Shown here: positions 8,962 to 20,719 of the stretch, piece by piece
Numbering within the stretch: the stretch's first letter is position 1
Layout of the letters: every line of letters starts with the position of its first letter
DNA from: Saccharomonospora sp. NB11
GTDB taxonomy: Bacteria > Actinomycetota > Actinomycetes > Mycobacteriales > Pseudonocardiaceae
Length of the DNA: 64,000 nt
Direction: 5' to 3'
Assembly (NCBI RefSeq): GCF_015910535.1
Contig: NZ_JACBJG010000010.1
Span: 62,001-126,000 of the forward strand
Program-made: the position numbers and the translations under genes
Notes under the pieces: model-generated
Seen by the model: the letters and a program-made list of their open reading frames with translations, nothing else
What the model was told of the DNA's origin: nothing
The model's database searches: none

Positions 8962-9993
8962 TCACACGGGAACGGCTTCGATGATCGACGGCGATCCGGC
9001 GGTCGGGGTGACGTCGGTGAGCCGGAAACCGGCGCGGGCAAGCAGGTCCGCGTACTCGGCCCGGGTGCGATGCCGGCCCCCGAACGCGACCAGCACGTCG
9101 AGGTCGAGCAGCTTGCCGAAGTGCGGGGAGGCGTCCTCCGGCAGAACCATGTCCATCACCAGCAACGTCGCTTCGGGCTTGATGGCCGAGCGCACGTTGC
9201 CGAGGATGGCGAGCGCCTTGTCCTCCGGCCAGTCGTGGATGATGTGCTTCAGGATGTACGCGTCGCCCCCGGTGGGAACGGAGTCGAAGAAGGAGCCGCC
9301 GCGTACGGTCGCGCGGTCCTCGACACCGGCATCGGCCATGACCGTCGGAGCCGCCTCCACAACGGATTCGAGGTCGAACAACACGCCGTGCGCTGACGGC
9401 GTCCGCTGCAGGATCGCGGCGAGCAGCCGCCCCTGACCACCACCGACCTCGACGATCGTGCCGAACCGGGAGAAGTCGTAGGAGTCGAGGATCGCGGGGA
9501 TCTCGATGGCGGAGCTGAACGTCATGGACTCGTTGAACAGGTCCGCGTAGTCGGGGTCCTTCGCCAGGTAGTCGAACACCGGCATCCCGTGCAGCTTCTC
9601 GAACGCGGACTTGCCCGTGTCGACCGAGTAGGCCAGCTCGCCCCAGTGTCGCCAGGTGATGGGGTGTCCGGCGACGAGAACGATGGGGCGCACGGAGTCG
9701 GGGGCGTCGGAGCGCAACGCCTGCGCCATCGGAGTGAGCCGGAACCGACGACCCGGTTCCTCGGCGAAGATCGAGCGCGTGGTCAGTGCCCTCAGTAGAC
9801 GGTAGGTGGCGTCGGGATGCGAGCCGACCCGGTTCGCGATCTCCTCGGCCGTCGCGGGGCCTTCCGCGAGCACGTCGGCGATGCCGAGCTTCGCGGCGAC
9901 GTAGACGGCTTGAGCGGTGGCACCACCGATGGCCATGTCGAGCAGCCGGGCGTGCTCGTCCGGCGTGGGCGCCGCTGTGGCGTCGGCGGTCAT
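8962..9993 (-). CDS. SAM-dependent O-methyltransferase (acetylserotonin/caffeate OMT type)
   Basis: A 343-residue two-domain methyltransferase. The N-terminal winged-helix dimerisation domain contains ATYRLLRALT. The Rossmann domain has the SAM glycine loop VEVGGGQGRLLAAIL near residue 183 and the catalytic His region LKHIIHDWPEDKA. It should methylate a hydroxyl of a small molecule, for example one introduced by the P450 directly downstream or an enol/phenol of the polyketide-peptide. The start at 9993 is supported by AAGGAGAT just upstream. The promoter must lie in the long AT-richer spacer shared with the divergent SARP regulator, consistent with SARP control. Confidence 0.9.
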   Translation of the reverse strand: MTADATAAPTPDEHARLLDMAIGGATAQAVYVAAKLGIADVLAEGPATAEEIANRVGSHPDATYRLLRALTTRSIFAEEPGRRFRLTPMAQALRSDAPDSVRPIVLVAGHPITWRHWGELAYSVDTGKSAFEKLHGMPVFDYLAKDPDYADLFNESMTFSSAIEIPAILDSYDFSRFGTIVEVGGGQGRLLAAILQRTPSAHGVLFDLESVVEAAPTVMADAGVEDRATVRGGSFFDSVPTGGDAYILKHIIHDWPEDKALAILGNVRSAIKPEATLLVMDMVLPEDASPHFGKLLDLDVLVAFGGRHRTRAEYADLLARAGFRLTDVTPTAGSPSIIEAVPV

Positions 9994-10648
9994 GGGATCT
10001 CCTTGCGTGTCCTCGCGTCCGATGGTCGGTGTCGGGTCGACCCGACCGCAGGCCCTGCGGCCGGAGGTCAGGCTAGCCACGCAAGTTGGCGGCTCGCGGA
10101 CATGCGAGCGCCACCTTCTGCGCCACGACGTCGCAGGTCACGCCCGTGTCTGTCACCGGCAGTTCGGGCCGACTACGGAGAACGTGACGTGATCACGGAG
10201 AGTGCTCCGAGCCGGTAGGAGAAATGCACGGTGAATGGTCGACTCACGTCGATACGGGGCATGACCGGATCACAAACAGTCCTGATCGGACATTGAGAAA
10301 AAAAGTGAACACATGTACGCGAAAGTGGCGCAACTCGGCGAATTCACGCGGATTTCATCGACCTTCGCGCACCCAAGACCGCCCAGGTGGCCGAAGATTA
10401 CCCGGTCGAGAACACGGTGATCAACTCTCCTTGCGAGCGCCACTGAAAACCACGTACAGTGCCCAAGGAGGCCACCCACACCGGGTGCGCCCACGGACTG
10501 ATTCCGCCATTTGGGGGCATTGACATACTCCAGAGTAATCAGTCATCAAATTCTCGGATTTGATTTGGTCGATTACCGGGGGCGCGTGCTGGAGTGTGGT
10601 CTGTGCCGACTGTTCTAAGCAGAGTGACCGTCGTCTACAGGGGGCTCG
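9994..10648. other. 655-base divergent promoter region of the OMT-P450 unit and the SARP regulator
   Basis: No gene is seen. GC falls clearly between about 10260 and 10580, with runs of A and a GAGAAAAAAAG tract. This is the largest non-coding AT-rich patch in the window and a natural place for cluster-control elements. The strongest single signal is the promoter/operator candidate at 10520-10548. Confidence 0.6.
10520..10548 (+). promoter_or_regulatory. candidate SARP-gene promoter with overlapping operator
   Basis: A consensus TTGACA hexamer lies at 10520-10525. The following 12 bases form a perfect inverted repeat TACTC-CA-GAGTA (10526-10537), and a weak -10-like TCATCA sits at normal spacing. 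A dimeric regulator bound there would block or assist polymerase. The TSS is not known. Confidence 0.4.
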
Positions 10649-12445
10649 ATGCTAGGTAACGGGGCACATTGGGACTTGGCCCATGTGGTCCAACAGTTGC
10701 GACGCAACGCAGGGCTCACGCAGAAGGAGATGGCAGAACGAGCCAACATCAGCCTGGCCGGTTTGCGTGACCTCGAACAGCAGCGAGTCACCCGGCCCCG
10801 GGTGAGCACGCTGCGGCGGATCGCAGCAGCCCTGGAACTCTCCCCGAGCGAAGCGAAGGAGTTGGTGCGCCTGGGATCCCAGGGCCCGGTACTGGCCCAC
10901 GACCTGCGCCTGCAGGTGCTCGGGCCCCTGTCCATCACGGTCGACGGAACCCCCGTGAACCTCGGCTCGGAACGTCAGCGGACGATGCTCGCCATCCTGG
11001 CGCTCTCCCCCGGTGTACCGGCGACGATCGACACTCTCGTGGACGCCGCGTGGGGCGGACAACCCCCACCCACGGCGGTCGACCTGGTGCGCTCCCAGAT
11101 GTCCCGGCTACGGCGTCGTATCCAGCCCAAGGGCCGGACGGCGCCGGTGCTCGTCGCCATCAACGGCGGGTACGCGCTCCGCGTCGACGACAACCAGTTG
11201 GACCTCCTCGCCTGCCGTGGTCTGGTCGCCGACGCGCGGCGCGACCGCAAAGCAGGCCGACTCGATTCGGCGGTCAGCGCCTACAAGCAGGCGATGGACC
11301 TGTGGCGCGGCGAACCGTTGTGGGACCTGCCCGGTCTGCACGAACAGCCCGCCCTGGCCAACCTCCGAAGAGAGCTGGAGACCGCGCTGCTGGAGTACGC
11401 CGACACGGCGAGCGCCCTGGGCCGGCATGAGGAGGTCTTGACCCCGCTGTACCGATTCACCGAGGCGAATCCACTGCACGAGCCCGGCCACGCCCGGCTC
11501 ATGACGGCGCTCGCGGGTGCCGGGCAACGAGCGGTGGCGCTGGAGGTGTTCGAGAACCTTCGCCGAGCACTGTCCGCGGAACTCGGTGTCGATCCCGGAG
11601 TGCTCGTTCGCGAGACCCACCAGGCAATCCTGCTCGGCGAGCCGACGCCCGCGCAGCTGACCGTCGTTCCGCCGCAGAGCACCACGACGGTGGCGAAGCA
11701 ACCGGTTCCGACGCAGCTTCCCGCCGACGTGTACGGATTCACGGGCAGGGCACGGGAGTTGGCGCACCTCGACGCCGTGCTCGACGACGGCCGACGACAA
11801 CCCACGATGGTGGTCGCGGCGTTGCTCGGCAGACCGGGAGTGGGCAAGACCAGCCTGGCGGTGCACTGGGCACATCGGATCGCCCGCCACTTCTCGGACG
11901 GCCAGCTCTACGCCGAACTCGGGTGTGCCGACCCGGCCGACGTGCTGCGCAACTTCCTGCTCTCGCTCGGGGTTCCACCGAACCAGGTGCCCGAGAGCCT
12001 CGCCAACCGTGCCGCGCTGTACCGCAGCCTGCTTACGGGCAGGGAGATGCTGGTTCTTCTCGACAACGCGAAGAACGCCGACCAGGTACGGTCGCTGCTG
12101 CCCGGCTCCCCGGGGTGCGTGGTCGTCGTGACGAGCCGCGATCCACTGGCCGGGCTGGTCACCGCGGAAGGCGCTCGGCCGTTGACCGTCGAGGCGTTGA
12201 CCGAGGCCGACGCACTCACTCTGCTCCACCGCAGGCTCGGACCGGCCAGGATGATGGCCGAACCCGAGGTGGCGCGGGAGATCGTCGCGCGGTGCGAGGG
12301 CCTGCCCGCCGCACTCGCCGCCGTGGCCACCCGCGCCATCACCGACACCCAGTTGCCGCTGGCGAGCCTGGCCGAGGAACTGCGGGGCACGGCGGCGACC
12401 GGTACCTGGCCGGGACGCCCCTGGCGCGGACGCAACGTGTCCTGA
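10649..12445 (+). CDS. SARP-type activator with N-terminal XRE helix-turn-helix and C-terminal NB-ARC domain
   Basis: A 598-residue regulator with an unusual domain order. Residues about 8-65 are an XRE/Cro-type helix-turn-helix (QLRRNAGLTQKEMAERANISLAGLRDLE). Residues about 90-180 are an OmpR-like winged helix (LRLQVLGPLSI, SQMSRLRRRI, GGYALRV). Residues 185-330 are the bacterial transcriptional activator domain of SARPs. An NB-ARC ATPase follows, with Walker A GRPGVGKTSL, Walker B MLVLLDNAK and a GLP motif. It stops there, lacking the TPR sensor half of AfsR (about 990 residues). SARPs activate antibiotic clusters by binding direct repeats near -35. It is the only regulator inside the cluster and is the probable pathway activator. 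AGGGGG upstream supports the start. Confidence 0.9.
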   Translation: MLGNGAHWDLAHVVQQLRRNAGLTQKEMAERANISLAGLRDLEQQRVTRPRVSTLRRIAAALELSPSEAKELVRLGSQGPVLAHDLRLQVLGPLSITVDGTPVNLGSERQRTMLAILALSPGVPATIDTLVDAAWGGQPPPTAVDLVRSQMSRLRRRIQPKGRTAPVLVAINGGYALRVDDNQLDLLACRGLVADARRDRKAGRLDSAVSAYKQAMDLWRGEPLWDLPGLHEQPALANLRRELETALLEYADTASALGRHEEVLTPLYRFTEANPLHEPGHARLMTALAGAGQRAVALEVFENLRRALSAELGVDPGVLVRETHQAILLGEPTPAQLTVVPPQSTTTVAKQPVPTQLPADVYGFTGRARELAHLDAVLDDGRRQPTMVVAALLGRPGVGKTSLAVHWAHRIARHFSDGQLYAELGCADPADVLRNFLLSLGVPPNQVPESLANRAALYRSLLTGREMLVLLDNAKNADQVRSLLPGSPGCVVVVTSRDPLAGLVTAEGARPLTVEALTEADALTLLHRRLGPARMMAEPEVAREIVARCEGLPAALAAVATRAITDTQLPLASLAEELRGTAATGTWPGRPWRGRNVS

Positions 12446-12454
12446 CACGACGAG

Positions 12455-12485
12455 AAGGAGGGGCCGTCGGCGACGACCCCTCCTT
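12455..12485. terminator. bidirectional hairpin terminator
   Basis: A perfect 9-bp stem (AAGGAGGGG with CCCCTCCTT, 13-base loop) lies between the convergent SARP and aldo/keto reductase genes. The A/T bases at the stem foot give short U-runs both ways. Confidence 0.75.
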
Positions 12486-12499
12486 CGGTGTTCCGGCGC

Positions 12500-13483
12500 T
12501 CAGGAGCGCGTGGTGCGAGGTACGGCGTAGGAGAACCGTTCCCCGGACCAGGCCGACCGCGGCACCGTCTCCTCGATCTCCCGCAAGTCGTCGGAGGAGA
12601 GGACCACCTCGGCGGCCGAGGCGTTCTCCACCAACCGCTCGCGGCTGCGGGTACCGGGGATGGCCACGACGTCCTCGCCCTGAGCCAGCAACCACGCGAG
12701 AGCCAACTGGCCGGGAGTGATACCCCGCGCCTCGGCCAGCTTCGTGAGCTGGGCCAGCCGCGCGGTGTTGGTGGCCAGGTGCTCACCGTGGAAGCGCTGA
12801 TCGGGCAACCGATCGTCGTCCTCGCTGAGCGCGTCCACGCTCAACTTGCCGGTGAGGAACCCCCGACCCAGCGGGCTGAAACCGACGATGCCGATGCCGA
12901 ACTTGCGCGCCAACGGCACCACGTCGTCCTCCAGCTCCCGCCAGAAGAGCGACCACTCGTACTGCACGGCGCTGATCGGTGCCGTCCGTGCCGCCCGTTC
13001 GAGGTCGTCGGTGCTGCACTCGGACAACCCGAGATACCGCACCTTGCCTTCCTCGACTAGTTCCGCCATCGCACCGACGCTGTCCTCCACCGGCACCTGG
13101 GGATCGACCCGGTGCAGGTAGTAGAGGTCGATGTGGTCGGTGCCGAGACGGGAAAGCGATGCCTCGCAGAACTCGCGAATCCGCTCCGGCCGGGCGTTGA
13201 GGCTCGGAGGATCACCACGGTTCTCGCGGTAGATCCCGAACTTCGTCGCCAGCACCACCTTGTCCCGCCGACCCGCGATGGCCCGGCCGACGAGTTCCTC
13301 GTTGTGCCCGGCCCCGTAGCTCATCGACGTGTCGATCAAGTTGACACCGACGTCGATCGCCCGGCGCACCACCTCCACGGACTCCGCGTCGTCGGCCGGT
13401 CCGTAGTCCTGCGACATGCCCATGCAACCCAGGCCGATCGCGGAGACGGACAGGCCGTGACCACCCAGGGCACGCGTGATCAT
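12500..13483 (-). CDS. aldo/keto reductase
   Basis: A 327-residue TIM-barrel NADPH oxidoreductase of the AKR superfamily (tas/YajO-like). The catalytic tetrad is visible: Asp51 and Tyr56 in LIDTSMSYGAGHNE, Lys81 in VVLATKFG and the His of LYYLHRVDP. The C-terminal cofactor segment IPGTRSRERLVENASA is intact. Its ATG overlaps the stop of the 2-oxoglutarate oxygenase gene (ATGA at 13480-13483), so the two are translationally coupled. Together they could hydroxylate an aliphatic amino acid and adjust the oxidation state of the same or a neighbouring carbon (inference). A general housekeeping AKR is less likely because of the coupling. Confidence 0.88.
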   Translation of the reverse strand: MITRALGGHGLSVSAIGLGCMGMSQDYGPADDAESVEVVRRAIDVGVNLIDTSMSYGAGHNEELVGRAIAGRRDKVVLATKFGIYRENRGDPPSLNARPERIREFCEASLSRLGTDHIDLYYLHRVDPQVPVEDSVGAMAELVEEGKVRYLGLSECSTDDLERAARTAPISAVQYEWSLFWRELEDDVVPLARKFGIGIVGFSPLGRGFLTGKLSVDALSEDDDRLPDQRFHGEHLATNTARLAQLTKLAEARGITPGQLALAWLLAQGEDVVAIPGTRSRERLVENASAAEVVLSSDDLREIEETVPRSAWSGERFSYAVPRTTRS

Positions 13484-14226
13484 GACGGCAACCGGCCCGG
13501 GAGCGAGCAGTAGTTCACCACGAGCACGTCGCGGTGTGCCGGCTTGGTCTTGTCGACCGCCTCGATCGGCGTCACCTGGTGGTAGGTGCGCTGGTCGTCG
13601 CCCAGCAGCAGGTCACCGCGCTCGGAGAGCGTGACCGTGCGGAGCAGGTTCTGCTGCTCGTCGTACGTGGTGCTCTCACCGCCGGTGATGTTCAGCCGGT
13701 CGAGGAGAAGCGAACCGACGAACGTGACACCGTCCCGGTGGCGACCCTCCGGGGCGGGCTGTCCGATGTTCTCGCCCGCGATGATGCGCACCGGGTGCAA
13801 CTTCACGAGCCACCGGCGGGTGTCGTCGACCGTGGTGAAGATGTGGCCGAGTTCGATGACGAGCTTGCGGAGCAGCGGGTCGTTGACGAACTCGTCGGTG
13901 AGCGGCTCGTAGACCCGGTCCACGCCACCGTTCAGCTTGTTGAAGAACTTTTCCTGCCGGTACGGCTCGTGCGGCAGCAGCGTGAGCTCGTCGGTGAACG
14001 GGTCCAGCTCGAACTGCCCGTACCGGCGATAGCGGTAGGTGCCGCCGTCGGCCATGAACGTGTCGAGCTTGAGATCCTCCCAGTTCTTCGCGAACCGGGC
14101 CCAGTCCTCGGCGCTGGCCCCGACGATCGCGGACAGGTCAGCGGACGCGACCAGGTGCTCGCCGGTGTTCGACAGACCGTCGACAACGGCGCGCGCCTCC
14201 GTACTCAGTGTGGTGATGCCAGACAT
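13480..14226 (-). CDS. Fe(II)/2-oxoglutarate amino-acid hydroxylase, PF10014 (isoleucine-dioxygenase-like)
   Basis: The 248-residue length matches PF10014 enzymes such as Bacillus L-isoleucine 4-hydroxylase. The iron site reads His163-x-Asp165 (GRHRDGVTF) with distal His216 (TYHQVTP), and Arg232 is placed to bind 2-oxoglutarate. Characterised members hydroxylate free branched-chain or related amino acids at beta to delta positions. Val- and Leu-type A domains in this cluster make an aliphatic amino acid a reasonable substrate (inference). AAAGGA lies eight bases before the ATG at 14226. The gene is divergent from the C-A-T-TE synthetase with a 352-base control region between, suggesting that its product feeds that synthetase. 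Confidence 0.85.
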   Translation of the reverse strand: MSGITTLSTEARAVVDGLSNTGEHLVASADLSAIVGASAEDWARFAKNWEDLKLDTFMADGGTYRYRRYGQFELDPFTDELTLLPHEPYRQEKFFNKLNGGVDRVYEPLTDEFVNDPLLRKLVIELGHIFTTVDDTRRWLVKLHPVRIIAGENIGQPAPEGRHRDGVTFVGSLLLDRLNITGGESTTYDEQQNLLRTVTLSERGDLLLGDDQRTYHQVTPIEAVDKTKPAHRDVLVVNYCSLPGRLPS

Positions 14227-14578
14227 GGCGGTCCTTTCGGCGCTGGTTGGAGCCTCGCTCCCATGCTCGCGGCGGCCACGGACGGCAGGTGGACAACTGT
14301 CCGACAGGACGGCCACGGCGATCCCACTGGTAGGGCGCGACACTGACGGCACAGAGATGGATCGGCTACGGGCGAGCCGTCCCCGTCGCGCGTCCGGGTG
14401 AGGGCCGCGGCACGTCGGTCCGTAGGAAGCCCGTAGCCGCTCGCGGCCCGCGTCGCCGCACGGTGGCCGACCTGCAGGACGCAGGCGACGAGACCGGCAA
14501 CACGCCGCCCGGAGACCGGCGGGACGCCGGACCACCATGGTGCATCCGAGTCCACTTGTACGCGCACGCGGGAGAGCC
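14227..14578. promoter_or_regulatory. 352-base divergent control region (2OG hydroxylase / C-A-T-TE NRPS)
   Basis: No gene is seen. Two overlapping inverted repeats lie at 14291-14307: GGACA-AC-TGTCC and CTGTC-C-GACAG. A 10-bp palindrome CACCATGGTG lies at 14533-14542, 36 bases before the NRPS start. The same palindrome, extended to 12 bp, occurs before the second 2OG oxygenase gene at 49129-49140. These are candidate operators for a shared regulator. No -10/-35 pair is convincing by eye. Confidence 0.45.
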
Positions 14579-18523
<3,945 letters not shown>

Positions 18524-18559
18524 CGACGACAAAAGGACGACGAAAGGACGACGAAAGAA

Positions 18560-18587
18560 GGGGGCGGCACCTGGTGGTGCCGCCCCC
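18560..18587. terminator. bidirectional hairpin terminator
   Basis: A perfect 12-bp stem (GGGGGCGGCACC with GGTGCCGCCCCC, loop TGGT) lies between the convergent NRPS and ThiF-nitroreductase genes. Three copies of a GGACGACGAAA-like unit precede it at about 18526-18556. Confidence 0.85.
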
Positions 18588-18613
18588 CTTCCCGCATCTC
18601 GGCGAGCCGGTGC

Positions 18614-20719
18614 TCACTCCGTCACGGCGGTCTCCGGGCTGCGGAGGCTGACGGCGCTCGGATCGGGCGCGTACCCGAGCAGCAGGATCAGCGCGATCTC
18701 TCGACCAGCCGGAACGTTCAACGCGGTGTAGAGGTCGCGCCGCATCCGCGCGAGTTCGTCGGTGTAACGTCCCCCGATCTTCGCCAGTTCGTCGTCGTGA
18801 CAGGCGTACAGGAACAGCGGCACCGCGGGACGCGCCGACAACCCCGCCGCCGTGGCCGCCACCCACACGCTCTCCACCGCCTGCCCGCCCCTGACGTAGT
18901 CGACCGGCTCACTGCCCGGGGTGAGCACGGCCACGAGCGCCGGGTACGACGCCACGAGAGCCCGGTCCTGCAACCCCCGGGTGGTGGGGTCGTCGGTGGC
19001 GGCCAGTTCCGACATCACGTCGCCGCGCCGCACGAGGTCGAGGACGGGCGCACCCACCCCGAGTTCGAGCGATCGCACGTCCAGACCACGCTCGACCGAC
19101 TCGACGCGCGGGTCCCGCAGTTCCGCCACCATCTCCCGATGCAGGTCGGGCACCAGATACCGCAAACGGTCGGCTCCGGCGAGGATCTCCCCCGCCGTCG
19201 TCGCGGCATGCCCTCCCGTCACGACCGTGAGATCACCTCCGTGCTGGCGGGCCTCGGCGGTGAGCGTGGCGAGAACGTCGTCGGGGACGGGCCGCTCGGT
19301 GTCGACGGCCTGCCGGTTCGTGACCCGACGCAGCATCGGCTCGTACGCCTCGGCGAGGCGCGTGGACCGGCCGCTCCCCAGCCGCAGCTCGGCGACGGCG
19401 GAGTCGTCGGGGAACAACTCGACGTCGCCGAGAACCGCCCTCGACGCGGCGGCGATCCGCATGTTCTGCACCGCCGCGCCGATCGCGACGTAACTGGCTC
19501 GACAGCCGACGTCGATCGCCGAGGTGTACTTCTCGTCGAGCTCGATCCGGACGGCACCGTCGTGGGCGGCGATCCGCCACGGCTGGGAGTTCCCCGGGGA
19601 CGGAGCGAGTTGTGCCGCCCGCACGATCGTGTCGACGTCCGACGCGGGCTCGGACAGGTTGCGCCACGGTCCCACCGGCTCGAACGGGGGCAGCTCCTCG
19701 GGCACCGGCGGTTCGGACAGCTCGTCCAGTCGTGCGGCGACGTCGAGCTGCACCCGTCCGGACGGCAGCTCGTCGATCCGGCGCGCGGCCGCGACGACGC
19801 CCGCCGCAGCCTGCAGGACGTCCCCACCGAGTTGTGGCCACGCGGGCAGCGACTCGCCGATCACGAACATCGAGGCCGCCATGCGGGCCGAGATCCCGTC
19901 GGCGCCGAGGATTCTCGGCAGGAACGGCACCGAGGCCACGGCAGGGAGGCCGGCGAACATCTCGGCGGTGAAGTCGTTCAGACGACCGTGGAAGGGAGCG
20001 CGGTCCGGATCGAGGTCGAACCGCTCCACGTCGACGGTGCCGCGATCCGGTGTCGCCGACACCACCGGAACCCGCCGAGCACGCGCCTGTTCCCGCAGCG
20101 CCAACCGGATCGCCAACTCGTCGGTGGCATCGACGACGAGGTCGGCACCCTCGACGAACGACTCGACATCGGCCACCTCCAGTCCCTCCGACCGGACCTC
20201 CACAGTGAGGTACGGGTCGAGCTCGGCGATCCGGCGGGCCAACGCCACCGACCGGTTCAGACCGACGTCGACGAGCGCACCCGGGAACTGGTTGAGGTCG
20301 GTGACGCCGACCTGCTCGCGATCGGCGATGCGCACGGTCCCGGCCAGACCCTCCAGCGCCAGGCCGAGCGCGACGACGTGACCCGCCGCGGCACCGGCCA
20401 CGGCGACGACCCGGCTCGCGTGGGCCCGCTGCTCACTCGGCAGGATCTTGTTGCGGTTACGGGAGAGGCGGAGCGCGCGATAGCCCTCCGGCCCGAGCAC
20501 CCGCAACAGCGTGGCCCGCCACGGGTAGTACACCCACCGGCTTCCCTCGGCGTCGTCGACCGCGTGCTCGCCCGCCGCCGCGCGCAGCTCGGCGACCTGG
20601 CCCGGCCAGAGATCACGGACGGTGATCCGGGGCAGCGCGCGCAGTCTCTCGACCTCGGCCGCCTGGTCACGCTCGTCGAGCACCGTCGCCGAGCACGTCA
20701 TGTCTGAGTGGACGGTCAC
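18614..20719 (-). CDS. ThiF/E1-like adenylyltransferase fused to a nitroreductase domain (Rv1355c-type)
   Basis: The 701-residue fusion has an N-terminal half (about 1-330) that is a ThiF/MoeB/E1-type nucleotide-binding domain. It shows RVVAVAGAAAGHVVALGLALEGLAG, a Gly-poor version of the GxGGxG loop, then DLNQFPGALVDVGLNRS, the DxNR-type ATP site, and VVDATDE. The C-terminal half (about 365-700) is an FMN nitroreductase-like domain (QLAPSPGNSQPWRI). The same fusion is known in mycobacteria as Rv1355c (annotated MoeY); its chemistry is not established. The start chosen is GTG 20719, which overlaps the PKS stop as GTGA, with AAAGAGG upstream; ATG 20701 is the alternative. Translational coupling to the PKS implies a role on the polyketide chain. 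No classical CxxC zinc pair is obvious. Confidence 0.85.
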   Translation of the reverse strand: MTVHSDMTCSATVLDERDQAAEVERLRALPRITVRDLWPGQVAELRAAAGEHAVDDAEGSRWVYYPWRATLLRVLGPEGYRALRLSRNRNKILPSEQRAHASRVVAVAGAAAGHVVALGLALEGLAGTVRIADREQVGVTDLNQFPGALVDVGLNRSVALARRIAELDPYLTVEVRSEGLEVADVESFVEGADLVVDATDELAIRLALREQARARRVPVVSATPDRGTVDVERFDLDPDRAPFHGRLNDFTAEMFAGLPAVASVPFLPRILGADGISARMAASMFVIGESLPAWPQLGGDVLQAAAGVVAAARRIDELPSGRVQLDVAARLDELSEPPVPEELPPFEPVGPWRNLSEPASDVDTIVRAAQLAPSPGNSQPWRIAAHDGAVRIELDEKYTSAIDVGCRASYVAIGAAVQNMRIAAASRAVLGDVELFPDDSAVAELRLGSGRSTRLAEAYEPMLRRVTNRQAVDTERPVPDDVLATLTAEARQHGGDLTVVTGGHAATTAGEILAGADRLRYLVPDLHREMVAELRDPRVESVERGLDVRSLELGVGAPVLDLVRRGDVMSELAATDDPTTRGLQDRALVASYPALVAVLTPGSEPVDYVRGGQAVESVWVAATAAGLSARPAVPLFLYACHDDELAKIGGRYTDELARMRRDLYTALNVPAGREIALILLLGYAPDPSAVSLRSPETAVTE

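Noticed and set aside
7613-9436. 600-codon plus-strand frame opposite the P450 and O-methyltransferase
   Set aside because: Low-complexity Arg/Val/Gly/His-rich translation; the minus strand carries intact haem and SAM motifs.
14537-14578. Upstream ATG as the start of the C-A-T-TE NRPS
   Set aside because: It lies inside the CACCATGGTG palindrome with no ribosome site; ATG 14579 has GGGAGAG and gives a normal N-terminus.
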